This document shows positions 25,529 through 35,408 of a DNA stretch of 64,000 bases, one piece after another. The notes below the pieces were generated by a model. That model was not told the DNA's origin. It saw only the letters and a list, made by a program, of their open reading frames with translations, and made no database searches. Made by a program: the position numbers and the translations under genes. The stretch spans positions 124,001 through 188,000 of the forward strand of contig NZ_BMRZ01000010.1 in the NCBI RefSeq assembly GCF_014648895.1. Direction: 5' to 3'. Position 1 is the stretch's first letter, and every line of letters starts with the position of its first letter. This DNA is from Streptomyces tanashiensis. Lineage in GTDB: Bacteria > Actinomycetota > Actinomycetes > Streptomycetales > Streptomycetaceae.

Positions 25529-26007
25529 GGCTGCACCACCCCTCGGGTCATCTCCTGCGTGTCCCAGCGCAGTTCCAGCGCGGCCCGGTCCCTGCGCAGC
25601 CGCGCGTGGCGCGCGTACGCCCAGGTCAGCAGGAAGGTGGTGAGGAACTGCCCGAGCCCCGCGACCATCGCCACGTTCACCGCTCCGGCCACCGGCCGGG
25701 CCATGAGCCCGGGCGCGGCGGTCGCCGCCACCACATAGGCGAGGTACCACAGCAGGAACGCCAGGGTGGCCGGGAAGACGAACCGGCGGTAGCGGCCGCG
25801 CACTTCCTGGAAGGCGGGGCTCCGCTGAACCTCCAGATAGATCTCCGCCGTGCTGTGGACCCGCTGCCGCGGCACCGCGTCGGGACGACCGCCACCAGGC
25901 GCCCCGCCGGCCTCCTCGCCCCGGCCGGAGGCCGTCGCGTCGTACCAGGGGTCGTCGACCGCCATCGCCGAAGCGTCGCGCCCCTCCTGCTCGTCCACCT
26001 GCTCCAC
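25525..26007 (-). CDS. DUF485 membrane protein, partner of the symporter
   Basis: The 160-residue protein has a variable, polar N-terminal 60 residues, then the DUF485 core: a short helix SPAFQEVRGRYRRFVFPATLAFLLWYLAYVV and a second helix VAGLGQFLTTFLLTWAYARHA. YjcH-type DUF485 proteins accompany ActP-like symporters and are thought to assist them. The GTG at 26007 has GGAGA 8-9 bases upstream. It is translationally coupled to the symporter. The N-terminal extension is longer than in the roughly 100-residue enteric versions. Confidence 0.9.
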   Translation of the reverse strand: MEQVDEQEGRDASAMAVDDPWYDATASGRGEEAGGAPGGGRPDAVPRQRVHSTAEIYLEVQRSPAFQEVRGRYRRFVFPATLAFLLWYLAYVVAATAAPGLMARPVAGAVNVAMVAGLGQFLTTFLLTWAYARHARLRRDRAALELRWDTQEMTRGVVQP

Positions 26008-26105
26008 CCGTCAACTCTCCTTGTCAGCGAACCGTTTCGGCCGCGTGCCCAAGGATGGACAGAGCGGGAAGATCCCGGACTCTTCTCCCCCCTCACTTCA
26101 CCCCA

Positions 26106-27157
<1,052 letters not shown>

Positions 27158-27161
<4 letters not shown>

Positions 27162-28441
27162 GCCGGCACCCGCAGCCGCACCGTGAACCCGGTGCCCTCG
27201 GGGCCCGCGTCCAGGCTGCCGCCGAGCAGTTCGGCCCGCTCTCTCATGCCAAGGAGTCCGTATCCGGAGCCGGAGGATCCGAGCTCCTCCCCCACCCGCG
27301 CGCCTTCATCCGTCCGAGGAGACCCGAAGTCGCATATCTCCAGGGAGATCTCGTCCGGCCCATAGGCGAACCGGATCCTGGTCCTGGCCCCCGGGGCGTG
27401 CTTGCGGACATTGGTGAGGGCTTCCTGAGCGACCCGCCGTACCGCCTGCGAGGCCTCGGCGGGCAGGGCCCGGCGCTCGCCGGTGACATCGACCTCGGCG
27501 CGGTCCTCCCGCGCCAGCTCCCGGAGAAATTCCTCGACCGGCGCCATGTCCCCGCGCAGGGCGGAGAGCGCGTGCCGGGTCTCGGCGAGCCCTTCTCTGG
27601 CCATGGAACGGGCCGAGGTCACGAGCTTGAGGATCTCCGCTCGATCCGCGCCGGCCTCGATCTGGAGCCGTGCGACCTCCAGGTGCACCATCTGGGCGGA
27701 GAGGCTGTGGGCCAGCACGTCATGTATCTCCCGGGCGATCCTGGCCCGCTCGGCGAGCGCGGCGGAGGCGGCCTCCGCCTCCCGGGCGAGCCGCTCCTGT
27801 GCGAGCAGCTGGAACCCGGCACCCCGCGCCTCGGCGTCCAGCCGCAGGGAGTACCCGGCGAGCAGCACCGCCGCCGTGGTCACACCGGCACCGAGAATCC
27901 CGGTCTCGTCGGCCTCCACGAACCCGGCCACGAGAACCGCCACGGTGGCCAGCCCGGCGGGGAGCGGCAGCCGCTCCATCGCCATGACCGAGACGACGAT
28001 CCAGATCACCGTCGCGGGCGTCGGGGCGCCCGCCGCATAGGCCCCCAGGCCGCAGAGCGCGATCGCCGCGAGCAGTCCCAGCGAGGCCGCCAGACGATGG
28101 TCGAGGGTCGTGTGGTGATACCGCAGCGCCGCCACCACACAGAGCCCGAACCCCAGCGGCGGCAAGGGCGCGTACCAGCCGTCGAACGCGCCCGAGGTGT
28201 AGCAGCCGGTCACCACCAGGACGCTCAGGCCCGCGATCATGGTGTGGTCGAGGATGATCCGTCCCCGCGGGACGCCGACCCGGGTGAGGGCTTCCCGCGA
28301 GGGCCAGGAGCGCCAGGCGGGCCCGTGCGCCACCGCGCTCGTCGCGGCCGTCTCCCTCGCTCCTGTCCGTTCCGCCGTGCTCGTGCCCGTCCTCGACCTC
28401 TGCCGGGTCGTCGTGCTTCCTCGGTCGCGCTTCTCGCTCAT
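27158..28441 (-). CDS. NarL-family sensor histidine kinase
   Basis: The 427-residue protein has a polar basic N-terminus of about 65 residues, then about five or six hydrophobic helices between 65 and 200 without an obvious extracytoplasmic domain. The HisKA_3 dimerisation helix contains the phosphoacceptor His in ARIAREIHDVLAHSLSAQMVH. The ATPase domain carries NVRKHAPGART (N box) and SGYGLLGMRERAELLGG (G box). GGAGG lies upstream of the ATG. It is coupled to its response regulator by an ATGA overlap. The signal is unknown; an intramembrane-sensing mode is possible. Confidence 0.93.
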
Positions 28442-28496
28442 GTCCGTCCCCCTCCGACATCACGATGCTACGGAGAGTCGACGACCGTGTGATCGG

Positions 28497-28529
28497 CCCG
28501 TGGGTGGAGCGTGTGGCTCCACCCACGGG
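28497..28529 (-). terminator. Terminator after parE
   Basis: CCCGTGGGTGGAGC (28497-28510) pairs perfectly with GCTCCACCCACGGG (28516-28529) around a 5-base loop, 9 bases downstream of the parE stop. It separates parE from the histidine kinase promoter. Confidence 0.88.
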
Positions 28530-28538
28530 TGGAGTCCG

Positions 28539-30656
28539 TCAGGCGTCGATGCGCGAGCGGTCGAGCGTGGCCGCCGAGCCGGTGATGAACTCCTTGCGGG
28601 GCGCCACGTCGTTGCCCATGAGGAGATCGAAGACCTGCTCCGCCGCGTCCAGGTCGCCGATGTTGATCCGGCGCAGGGTGCGGTGGCGCGGGTCCATCGT
28701 GGTCTCCGCGAGCTGGTCGGCGTCCATCTCGCCCAGACCCTTGTAGCGCTGGATGGCGTCCTTGTAGCGGACCCCCTTGCGCTGGAACTCCAGGAGGGTC
28801 TGCCGCAGCTCGTTGTCCGAGTACGTGTAGACGTACTTGTCCTGGCCCTTCTTGGGCTGGACGAGCTCGATCCGGTGCAGCGGCGGCACCGCGGCGAAGA
28901 CCCGGCCGGCCTCGACCATGGGCCGCATGTACCGCTGGAAGAGCGTCAGCAGCAGGCAGCGGATGTGGGCGCCGTCGACGTCGGCGTCGACGAGGAGCAC
29001 GATCTTCCCGTAGCGGGCGGCGTCGATGTCGAAGGTGCGGCCCGAGCCCGCTCCTATGACCTGGATGATCGCGCCGCACTCGGCGTTCTTGAGCATGTCC
29101 GAGACGGACGACTTCTGGACGTTGAGGATCTTGCCGCGGATCGGCAGCAGCGCCTGGAACTCGCTGTTCCGCGCGAGCTTGGCCGTACCGAGGGCGGAGT
29201 CTCCCTCGACGATGAAGAGCTCGCTGCGCTCCACGTCGTCGCTGCGGCAGTCCGCGAGCTTCGCGGGCAGGGAGGAGGACTCGAGCGCGGTCTTCCTGCG
29301 CTGCGCCTCCTTGTGCTGGCGGGCCGCGATCCGGGTCCGCGCGGCGGCGACGGCCTTCTCCAGGACGGCGCGGGCCTGCGCCTTGGCGTCCCGCTTGGTG
29401 GAGGTGAGGAAGGCCTTGAGCTCCTTGGCCACCACGGTCGCCACGATGCGGCGGGCGGCGGAGGTGCCGAGGATCTCCTTGGTCTGTCCCTCGAACTGCG
29501 GCTCGGCGAGGCGGACCGTCACGACGGCCGTGAGCCCCTCCAGGGCGTCGTCCTTGACGATGTCGTCCTCGGCGACGCGCAGCATCTTCGCCGAGCGCAG
29601 GACCTCGTTCACCGTCTTGGTGATGGCCTGCTCGAAGCCGGAGACGTGGGTGCCGCCCTTGGGGGTGGCGATGATGTTGACGAAGGACTTGACGTTGGTG
29701 TCGTAGCCGGTGCCCCAGCGCAGGGCGACGTCGACGGCGAGCTCACGGGTGACCTCGGTCGGCGTCATGTGGCCGCGCTCGTCGAGGACCGGGACGGTCT
29801 CCTTGAAGGTGCCCTGTCCGGTGAGGCGCTGGATGTCGCAGACGGCCTTGTCCTGCGCGAGGTATTCGCAGAACTCGCTGATGCCGCCGTCGAAGCGGAA
29901 GGTCTCCTCGCTCTTGCCGACACCGGCCAGGTCCCGCTCGTCGCGGACGACGATCGTGAGGCCCGGGACGAGGAAGGCGGTCTGCCGGGCGCGCTGGTGG
30001 AGCGTCTCCAGGGAGAGCTTGGCGTCCTTGAGGAAGATCTGCCGGTCCGCCCAGTAGCGGATGCGCGTGCCGGTGCGGGTCTTGGGGACGCGCTTGCCCT
30101 TGATGAGGCCGTTGCCCGGGTCGAAGGGGCTGTCGGGGCCCTGCTCGGTGAAGATGCCGGGGACACCGCGGCGGAAGGAGATCGAGTGGACCGCGCTGCT
30201 CCGGTCGACCTCGACGTCGAGGCGGGCCGACAGGGCGTTGACCACGGAGGCGCCGACGCCGTGCAGACCACCGGACGCCGCGTACGACCCGCCGCCGAAC
30301 TTTCCGCCGGCGTGCAGCTTGGTCATGACGACCTCGACGCCGGAGAGTCCGGTCTTCGGCTCGACGTCGACCGGGATGCCACGGCCGTTGTCCTGGACCT
30401 CGACGGATCCGTCGTCGTGCAGGATGACCTCGATGTGGTCGCAGTAGCCACCGAGGGCCTCGTCGACCGAGTTGTCGATGATCTCCCAGATGCAGTGCAT
30501 CAGGCCGCGGCTGTCGGTGGACCCGATGTACATACCGGGGCGCTTGCGGACCGCTTCGAGCCCTTCCAGTACGAGCAGGTGCCGCGCGGTGTAGTTGGAA
30601 CCGTCACGGTCTGCGGTCAGCAGCGCACTGGACGGCACGGACGTCTCGGCGGTCAC
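28539..30656 (-). CDS. parE: DNA topoisomerase IV subunit B
   Basis: The 705-residue protein is the ATPase subunit of topoisomerase IV. The GHKL ATP site shows EIIDNSVDEALGGY, DNGRGIPVD and GGLHGVGASVVNALS. The TOPRIM domain shows FIVEGDSALGTAKLARNS and LLVDADVDGAHIRCLLLTL. The end matches the GyrB/ParE C-terminus (RYKGLGEMDADQL). I chose GTG at 30656, since GAGGAG lies about 8 bases upstream and the conserved N-terminus begins at VTAETSVPSSALL. Further upstream the frame is open but uninformative. The cognate parC is at 17930-20389. Confidence 0.96.
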   Translation of the reverse strand: MTAETSVPSSALLTADRDGSNYTARHLLVLEGLEAVRKRPGMYIGSTDSRGLMHCIWEIIDNSVDEALGGYCDHIEVILHDDGSVEVQDNGRGIPVDVEPKTGLSGVEVVMTKLHAGGKFGGGSYAASGGLHGVGASVVNALSARLDVEVDRSSAVHSISFRRGVPGIFTEQGPDSPFDPGNGLIKGKRVPKTRTGTRIRYWADRQIFLKDAKLSLETLHQRARQTAFLVPGLTIVVRDERDLAGVGKSEETFRFDGGISEFCEYLAQDKAVCDIQRLTGQGTFKETVPVLDERGHMTPTEVTRELAVDVALRWGTGYDTNVKSFVNIIATPKGGTHVSGFEQAITKTVNEVLRSAKMLRVAEDDIVKDDALEGLTAVVTVRLAEPQFEGQTKEILGTSAARRIVATVVAKELKAFLTSTKRDAKAQARAVLEKAVAAARTRIAARQHKEAQRRKTALESSSLPAKLADCRSDDVERSELFIVEGDSALGTAKLARNSEFQALLPIRGKILNVQKSSVSDMLKNAECGAIIQVIGAGSGRTFDIDAARYGKIVLLVDADVDGAHIRCLLLTLFQRYMRPMVEAGRVFAAVPPLHRIELVQPKKGQDKYVYTYSDNELRQTLLEFQRKGVRYKDAIQRYKGLGEMDADQLAETTMDPRHRTLRRINIGDLDAAEQVFDLLMGNDVAPRKEFITGSAATLDRSRIDA

Positions 30657-31089
30657 GCGGTTCGCTCCTCGCTGAATTTGAAATCTGGCCCGGTGGGGTA
30701 AGGCCCGGCGTCGGTCACCGCTCAGAGGGTACCGATGCCTGGTAGAGCCGTTGTCACGCCACCCTCCCGGATTCCTCATGCTAGTCCAGGGTCGTATGGA
30801 TGTTCGATCCCTCGATGGGGTGACGTGAACATCACGTTCCCTTCCAGGCATGAACCATTTAGGCTCCGGGCACGTCCTCATGAACAACCGGCAACCACGC
30901 CGGGAGGGCTAACCGACACAAGCAACGCGAAATCCGTAGAGCGACGCAATACGGCTCATTCGCCGCCAACCGGCAGCAGACAGCCACCTTGGGAAGAAGT
31001 TTCAAGGAAAAGGCACGAGCGGGAACGTTTTCGGCCTGGTTGGATGTTGACCCTGGTACGACAGCTCGTCGAGCTAGAGAAGAGGCGAC
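30657..31089. other. 433-bp intergenic region between parE and the small DUF7455-type gene
   Basis: No credible ORF was found. It should hold the parE promoter and that of the 77-residue gene. A TTGACC hexamer at 31047-31052 is a possible -35 for the latter, but no good -10 is found at 17-18 bases. GGGAAC at 31021 with GTT 19 bases later weakly resembles a SigR promoter. Neither assignment is firm. Confidence 0.4.
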
Positions 31090-31323
31090 GTGACTACTGT
31101 TCTGACCCCCGCGAGCCCCCTGACGGCCGCTGACCGCTGCGACCGCTGCGGCGCCCAGGCATACCTGCGTGTCGTCCTGACCAGCGGAGGTGACTTGCTC
31201 TTCTGCGCCCACCACGGACGTAAGTTCGAGCCGGAACTCAAGAAGATCGCCGTTGAGATACAGGATGAGACGGACCGGCTCACGGACGTGCCGGCCCGCA
31301 CGCAGGGCGAGGACCACGCCTGA
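31090..31323 (+). CDS. Small conserved protein with a zinc-ribbon-like Cys/His pattern (DUF7455-type)
   Basis: The protein has 77 residues. It contains DRCDRCGAQAYLRVVL and, after a beta strand, LLFCAHHGRKFEPEL, so a CxxC...CxxH metal site is likely. The C-terminal 35 residues are charged and helical. GTG at 31090 has AGAGGCGAC upstream. Such small proteins are conserved in actinomycetes beside the principal sigma factor gene. The function is not established; a nucleic-acid or RNA-polymerase-associated role would be a guess from context. Confidence 0.82.
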   Translation: MTTVLTPASPLTAADRCDRCGAQAYLRVVLTSGGDLLFCAHHGRKFEPELKKIAVEIQDETDRLTDVPARTQGEDHA

Positions 31324-31366
31324 CGCGCCATCCACGACGAGCCCAGGGCCGGTCATTGATCGGACG

Positions 31367-31404
31367 ACGGGCGGTCGCCCCTGATTCCAGGGGTGACCGC
31401 CCGT
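31367..31404. terminator. Bidirectional terminator between convergent genes
   Basis: ACGGGCGGTCGCCCCTG (31367-31383) pairs with CAGGGGTGACCGCCCGT (31388-31404) with one mismatch and a 4-base loop. It lies between the stops of the small plus-strand gene and the minus-strand protease. Confidence 0.85.
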
Positions 31405-31477
31405 TCTCGTACCCCGCGCTCTCCCGTCCCCGGCGGAATCCGGGGCCGCCGCGCCCTCCGGCCCTGCGGGGCGCCGC

Positions 31478-32296
31478 TCAGAAGCGCGCCGGAAGCACCG
31501 CCGAGACCCGCGTGTAGACGCCCGGGTTCTCCGGCTGCCCGCAGCCGCTGCCCCAGGAGACCAGGCCGACGAGAAGCCCGTTGGCCACGAGCGGACCCCC
31601 GCTGTCGCCCTGGCACGCGTCCTTCCCGCCCTGCGGGTCGCCCGCGCACAGCATCGTCCCGCGCTGGTAGCGGACGCCGAAACCGCCCGGGTACGCCCGC
31701 TCGCACGCCGCGTCCGGCAGCACCTGCACGCGTGCCGTCCGCAGCGTGGAGGCGTAGGCGCCGTTGCCCGTCGTGTCACCCCAGCCGTAGACGTCCGCCT
31801 CCGTCCCGGCCGCGTAGGCCGCGTCTCCCGAGCGGGCCACACCGATCACGTACGACTGCGGCAGCGCGCTCACTAGCGTGAGCACGGCCAGGTCGCCCGA
31901 GTTGGTCGTCGGGTCGTAGTCGGGATCGACCCAGGTGTCCGAGATCCGGACCTCCTGCCCCTCCTGTCCGCTCAGCGCCGCACGGCCCGCGATGACCACG
32001 AAGTCGCGCACCTCCCACGGCTCGCCGCCGAGCACCTCACGCCCCAGGCAGTGGGCCGCCGTGAGCACCTTGGTCGGCGCGACGACCACACCCCCGCAGA
32101 ACTGGCCCGCGCGCGTTCCCCCGAACCGGTCACGGCTGGACAGCGCCACGACCCACGGCGCGTCCGTGATCTGCGCCGGCCGGCCGCCCACCACGACGCT
32201 GTCGGCGGCCACGGGACCGGCGGTGGCGAGCTGCCCGGCCGCCGCGGTGATCAGGCCCAGAGCACCCGTCAATGCTCGGGTGAGAGAACCACGCAT
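31478..32296 (-). CDS. Secreted trypsin-like serine protease (S1 family)
   Basis: The 272-residue protein has a signal peptide (basic start, hydrophobic core, cleavage near VAA-DS at about 31). The mature part begins near VVVGGRP, which resembles the activation sequence of trypsins. The triad is complete: His82 in TAAHC, Asp135 in SGDLAVL, Ser232 in GDSGGP. Asp226, six residues before the Ser, sets trypsin-type specificity for Lys/Arg. Cysteines around His, in LCAGD, in ACQGD and in GCGQP fit the S1 disulfides. GGAGG lies 4 bases before the ATG. It is a single gene with a hairpin on its 3' side. Confidence 0.93.
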   Translation of the reverse strand: MRGSLTRALTGALGLITAAAGQLATAGPVAADSVVVGGRPAQITDAPWVVALSSRDRFGGTRAGQFCGGVVVAPTKVLTAAHCLGREVLGGEPWEVRDFVVIAGRAALSGQEGQEVRISDTWVDPDYDPTTNSGDLAVLTLVSALPQSYVIGVARSGDAAYAAGTEADVYGWGDTTGNGAYASTLRTARVQVLPDAACERAYPGGFGVRYQRGTMLCAGDPQGGKDACQGDSGGPLVANGLLVGLVSWGSGCGQPENPGVYTRVSAVLPARF

Positions 32297-32375
32297 GGAG
32301 CCTCCTGACTCTCGGGTGATGTCGGTTCACCCAGCGTCCAGCACGTGTCCCCGCCCTGCACCCGCGCAAAGCCGG

Positions 32376-32410
32376 AGGGCCCGGCTCCCCCTCTCGGGGA
32401 ACCGGGCCCT
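32376..32410 (-). terminator. Terminator after hrdB
   Basis: AGGGCCCGG-C-TCCCC pairs with GGGGA-A-CCGGGCCCT at 32376-32410 with a single internal mismatch and a 5-base loop, about 30 bases after the hrdB stop. Confidence 0.88.
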
Positions 32411-32439
32411 TCCGTGTGCCGATGCGTACCTCGTACGGA

Positions 32440-33984
32440 TCAGTCGAGGTAGTCGCGCAGCACCTGCGAGCGCGACGGGTGACGGAGCTTCGACATCGTC
32501 TTCGACTCGATCTGGCGGATCCGCTCGCGCGTCACGCCGTAGACCTTGCCGATCTCGTCCAGCGTCTTCGGCTGGCCGTCGGTGAGACCGAAGCGCATCG
32601 AGACGACGCCCGCCTCACGCTCCGAGAGCGTGTCGAGCACGGAGTGCAGCTGCTCCTGGAGCAGCGTGAAGCTGACCGCGTCGGCCGGCACGACCGCCTC
32701 GGAGTCCTCGATGAGGTCGCCGAACTCGCTGTCGCCGTCCTCACCCAGCGGGGTGTGGAGGGAGATCGGCTCACGGCCGTACTTCTGGACCTCGATGACC
32801 TTCTCGGGGGTCATGTCGAGTTCCTTGGCCAGCTCCTCCGGGGTGGGCTCACGGCCCAGGTCCTGGAGCATCTGGCGCTGCACACGCGCGAGCTTGTTGA
32901 TGACCTCGACCATGTGCACCGGGATACGGATGGTGCGGGCCTGGTCGGCCATGGCGCGGGTGATCGCCTGACGGATCCACCAGGTGGCGTACGTGGAGAA
33001 CTTGTAGCCCTTGGTGTAGTCGAACTTCTCGACGGCGCGGATCAGACCCAGGTTGCCCTCCTGGATCAGGTCCAGGAAGAGCATGCCGCGGCCGGTGTAG
33101 CGCTTGGCCAGCGAGACCACCAGACGGAGGTTGGCCTCCAGGAGGTGGTTCTTGGCCCGGCGGCCGTCCTCGGCGATGATCTCCAGCTCGCGCTTGAGCT
33201 TCGGGGCGAGCTTGTCCGAGTTCGCGAGCTTGTCCTCGGCGAACAGACCGGCCTCGATGCGCTTGGCGAGCTCGACCTCCTGCTCGGCGTTGAGCAGCGG
33301 GACCTTGCCGATCTGCTTGAGGTAGTCCTTGACCGGGTCCGCGGTGGCACCGGCGACGGCGACCTGCTGCGCAGGAGCGTCGTCCTCGTCCTCGTCGGAC
33401 AGGACGAAGCCCTTGGTCTCGCCCTCGGCCTCCTCGTCCTCACCCTTGCCGGGCGCGACGTCCTCGAGCAGCTCCTCGCCCTCGATGAGCTCGTCGTCCT
33501 TCTTGGACGTGGTCTTCTTCGCCGCCGTCTTCTTGGCGACGGTCTTCTTGGCCACCGCCTTCTTGGCGACGGTCTTCTTCGCGGCCGCCTTCTTGGCGGG
33601 CGATCCGGCCTCGTCGGCCGGGTCGGTGCCCTCGGCCGCGGCGGCCGTGGAGGCCGAGACGGTGGTCTTCGTCACGGTCGTCCTGGCGGTGACGGTCTTG
33701 GTGGCGGTGCGCTTGGCCGGGCTCTTCGCTGCGACGCTCTTGCGGGCGCGCTTCGGCGACTCCGCTGCACTGACCATCAGCGTCACACCCTCTTCCTCGA
33801 GGATCTGATTGAGGCTGCGCAGAACATTCTTCCACTGGGTTGGCGGAATCTGGTCAGCTTCGAAGGCCCGACGCACGTCATCGCCGGCGATCTGCCCATC
33901 AGCCTTTCCCCGCTCGATGAGCGCCATCACAGACTCGGACTCGGCGATCTCCGGCGGGAGCGTACGGGATGTGCTGGCCGACAC
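32440..33984 (-). CDS. hrdB: Principal RNA polymerase sigma factor HrdB
   Basis: The 514-residue housekeeping sigma-70 factor directs transcription of most growth genes. The N-terminal region (SASTSRTLPPEIAESESVMALIE) is followed by an Ala/Lys-rich KKAAAKK/KKTVAKK tract and an acidic stretch. Conserved regions 1.2-4.2 then run from DPVKDYLKQIGKVPLL through FDYTKGYKFSTYATWWIRQAI (2.3-2.4) to TRERIRQIESKTMSKLRHPSRS (4.2) and the terminal LRDYLD. I chose the GTG at 33984 because AGAGG is 6-7 bases upstream and it matches the start I know for S. coelicolor HrdB. The frame stays open upstream to an ATG at 34140. The gene lies next to whiH, as in S. coelicolor (SCO5820/SCO5819). Confidence 0.97.
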   Translation of the reverse strand: MSASTSRTLPPEIAESESVMALIERGKADGQIAGDDVRRAFEADQIPPTQWKNVLRSLNQILEEEGVTLMVSAAESPKRARKSVAAKSPAKRTATKTVTARTTVTKTTVSASTAAAAEGTDPADEAGSPAKKAAAKKTVAKKAVAKKTVAKKTAAKKTTSKKDDELIEGEELLEDVAPGKGEDEEAEGETKGFVLSDEDEDDAPAQQVAVAGATADPVKDYLKQIGKVPLLNAEQEVELAKRIEAGLFAEDKLANSDKLAPKLKRELEIIAEDGRRAKNHLLEANLRLVVSLAKRYTGRGMLFLDLIQEGNLGLIRAVEKFDYTKGYKFSTYATWWIRQAITRAMADQARTIRIPVHMVEVINKLARVQRQMLQDLGREPTPEELAKELDMTPEKVIEVQKYGREPISLHTPLGEDGDSEFGDLIEDSEAVVPADAVSFTLLQEQLHSVLDTLSEREAGVVSMRFGLTDGQPKTLDEIGKVYGVTRERIRQIESKTMSKLRHPSRSQVLRDYLD

Positions 33985-34360
33985 GAACAACCTCTCGGAA
34001 CGATGGAAACGGCTTCCGGCCCCACCCTGGATCGGGCTGGAGCCGACGACCGTCGACGGGGAATGTGCCGACGGCGCGGGCTGGACCGGGGAACTGCACA
34101 GCGCCTCCATCGGCTGCTGTATTCCTTCCTCGGCTGTCACCTCTTAGGTCATCGCACGGCTCGGAGGAGTGTTACGCCCAATCTTCGTGGCCCGAGTCAC
34201 ACCTCATTTGCGGCGAAACGGCCAGAGCAGTCGATCACGGCACATTCGCGCCGCCGGAACCCGGGCGCCACCCGGGGAGACCCTGTCGGGCCCCGGGTGG
34301 TGCTCGGACCCGGCGGCACGCGGTGCGTGCGCCTCCGCGCTCCCGGCCACGGCCCGCGGA
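33985..34360. other. 376-bp hrdB leader and promoter region
   Basis: This stretch lies between the hrdB start and the whiH stop. The whiH terminator hairpin is at 34268-34300. The hrdB frame continues in phase without a stop back to 34140, so a 52-codon N-terminal extension is theoretically possible, but its composition is unlike the protein. TAACAC on the minus strand at about 34168-34173 is a possible -10. I could not fix the start site. Confidence 0.45.
34268..34300 (-). terminator. Terminator after whiH
   Basis: CCACCCGGGG (34268-34277) pairs with CCCCGGGTGG (34291-34300) around 13 bases. It sits between the whiH stop and the hrdB start, on the side where whiH transcription exits. Confidence 0.65.
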
Positions 34361-35248
34361 TCAGTGTTCGCGAGGGGCGGGGACGACGCGCTCCACCTCG
34401 GGGTGGACCGTGAGCAGCTGCCGCATGGCGCTCTCGGCGCCGTGGGCGTCCCCTGCGGCGAGCGCGTCCACGATACGGGCGTGGTGCGCGAGGCAGGCGT
34501 CGCTCGGGCGGTCACAGCCGGTGACGGGACCGCCGGAGACCTGGAGCGCGGCGGCGACGATGCCGGAGAGGTGCTCCAGCATGCGGTTCCCGGCCAGCTG
34601 GATGAGGAGCGAGTGGAACTCCGTGTCGGCCCGGGAGAAGGTGATGCCGTCACCCTGGGCGAACGCGTGCCCCATGATCTCGACCATGTCGGCGAGGCGC
34701 TGCTGCACGTCCTCGCGGCCGTGCCCGGCGGCGAGGCGGGCGGCGAGGGGCTCGATCGTCCAGCGCAGCTCGTTCAGCTCGCGGCGCTGGTCGTCGCGCT
34801 GCGGGCCGAAGGCGCGCCATTCGATGATGTCGGGGTCGAGCAGGTTCCAGTCACTGACGGGCCTGACTCGCGTGCCGACGTTCGGGCGGGCGCTGACGAG
34901 CCCCTTCGCCTCCAGCACGCGCAGCGACTCACGCACCACGGTGCGCGAGACCTCGAACCGCTGGCCGATCTCCTCGGGGACGAGCGGGCGGTCGGCCCCG
35001 AGGTCGCCGGAGACGATCATCTGGCCGAGCTGCTGGACGAGCTGGCCGTGCAGCCCGCGGCCCCTGTTGCCGGCGGTCCGGCGGCCGACGCGGCCCAGAT
35101 CGGTGTCCACCCCCTCCCAGGAGGGCGGGCCCACGCGGCCGGCGGCGGGCGCCTCCGTGTAGGGGTAGCGGTCGAGATCGCCCGGGGCGCCGAGGCCGGA
35201 GTCGACGGGGCGGGCGGCGGTCATCATGGTGTGCGCAAGGGTACTCAC
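34361..35248 (-). CDS. whiH: Sporulation regulator WhiH (GntR/FCD family)
   Basis: The 295-residue GntR-family protein is needed in Streptomyces for orderly septation of aerial hyphae into spores. After a variable 55-residue N-terminus, the winged helix is LVPEEIGQRFEVSRTVVRESLRVLEAKGLV, followed by GTRVRPVSDWNLLDPDIIEWR and the FCD domain (LNELRWTIEPLAARLAAG, DTEFHSLLIQLAGNRML, HHARIVDALAAGD). Sequence and position next to hrdB match WhiH as I know it. I chose GTG at 35248 (VSTLAHTMMTAARP) with AAAGGA just upstream; the ATG codons at 35227 and 35224 lack a ribosome site. In S. coelicolor the gene is transcribed by sigma-WhiG. Confidence 0.92.
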   Translation of the reverse strand: MSTLAHTMMTAARPVDSGLGAPGDLDRYPYTEAPAAGRVGPPSWEGVDTDLGRVGRRTAGNRGRGLHGQLVQQLGQMIVSGDLGADRPLVPEEIGQRFEVSRTVVRESLRVLEAKGLVSARPNVGTRVRPVSDWNLLDPDIIEWRAFGPQRDDQRRELNELRWTIEPLAARLAAGHGREDVQQRLADMVEIMGHAFAQGDGITFSRADTEFHSLLIQLAGNRMLEHLSGIVAAALQVSGGPVTGCDRPSDACLAHHARIVDALAAGDAHGAESAMRQLLTVHPEVERVVPAPREH

Positions 35249-35311
35249 GCATCCTTTGTCGGCGTTGCCTCCGTGACCCTTGAGGTCTTTGGTGAAAAGC
35301 ACACGAAAGGG

Positions 35312-35336
35312 TGATCGGCGCCCCATATGCAATTGA
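35312..35336 (-). promoter_or_regulatory. Possible sigma-WhiG promoter of whiH
   Basis: The minus strand reads GCCGATCA at 35319-35312, close to the GCCGATAA -10 of sigma-WhiG promoters. TCAA lies 13 bases upstream, at 35336-35333. The known consensus has TAAA with a 14-16 base spacer, so the -35 part is imperfect. The site would give a leader of about 55 bases. The surrounding DNA is unusually AT-rich for this window. Confidence 0.4.
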
Positions 35337-35408
35337 CAATTAATCGGACATTTACGGCAGAATTCAGGGGAGTTGACGAGGAATCGGAGTCTTTCGGTCC
35401 ACAAGTGA

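Noticed and set aside
31021..31048. SigR-type promoter (GGGAAC-N19-GTT) before the DUF7455-type gene
   Set aside because: The -35 lacks the final T of GGGAAT and such matches are frequent by chance; kept only as a note in the intergenic entry.
33985..34140. A 52-residue N-terminal extension of HrdB from an ATG at 34140
   Set aside because: The known HrdB N-terminus begins at the GTG at 33984 with a ribosome site; the extension shows no conserved feature.
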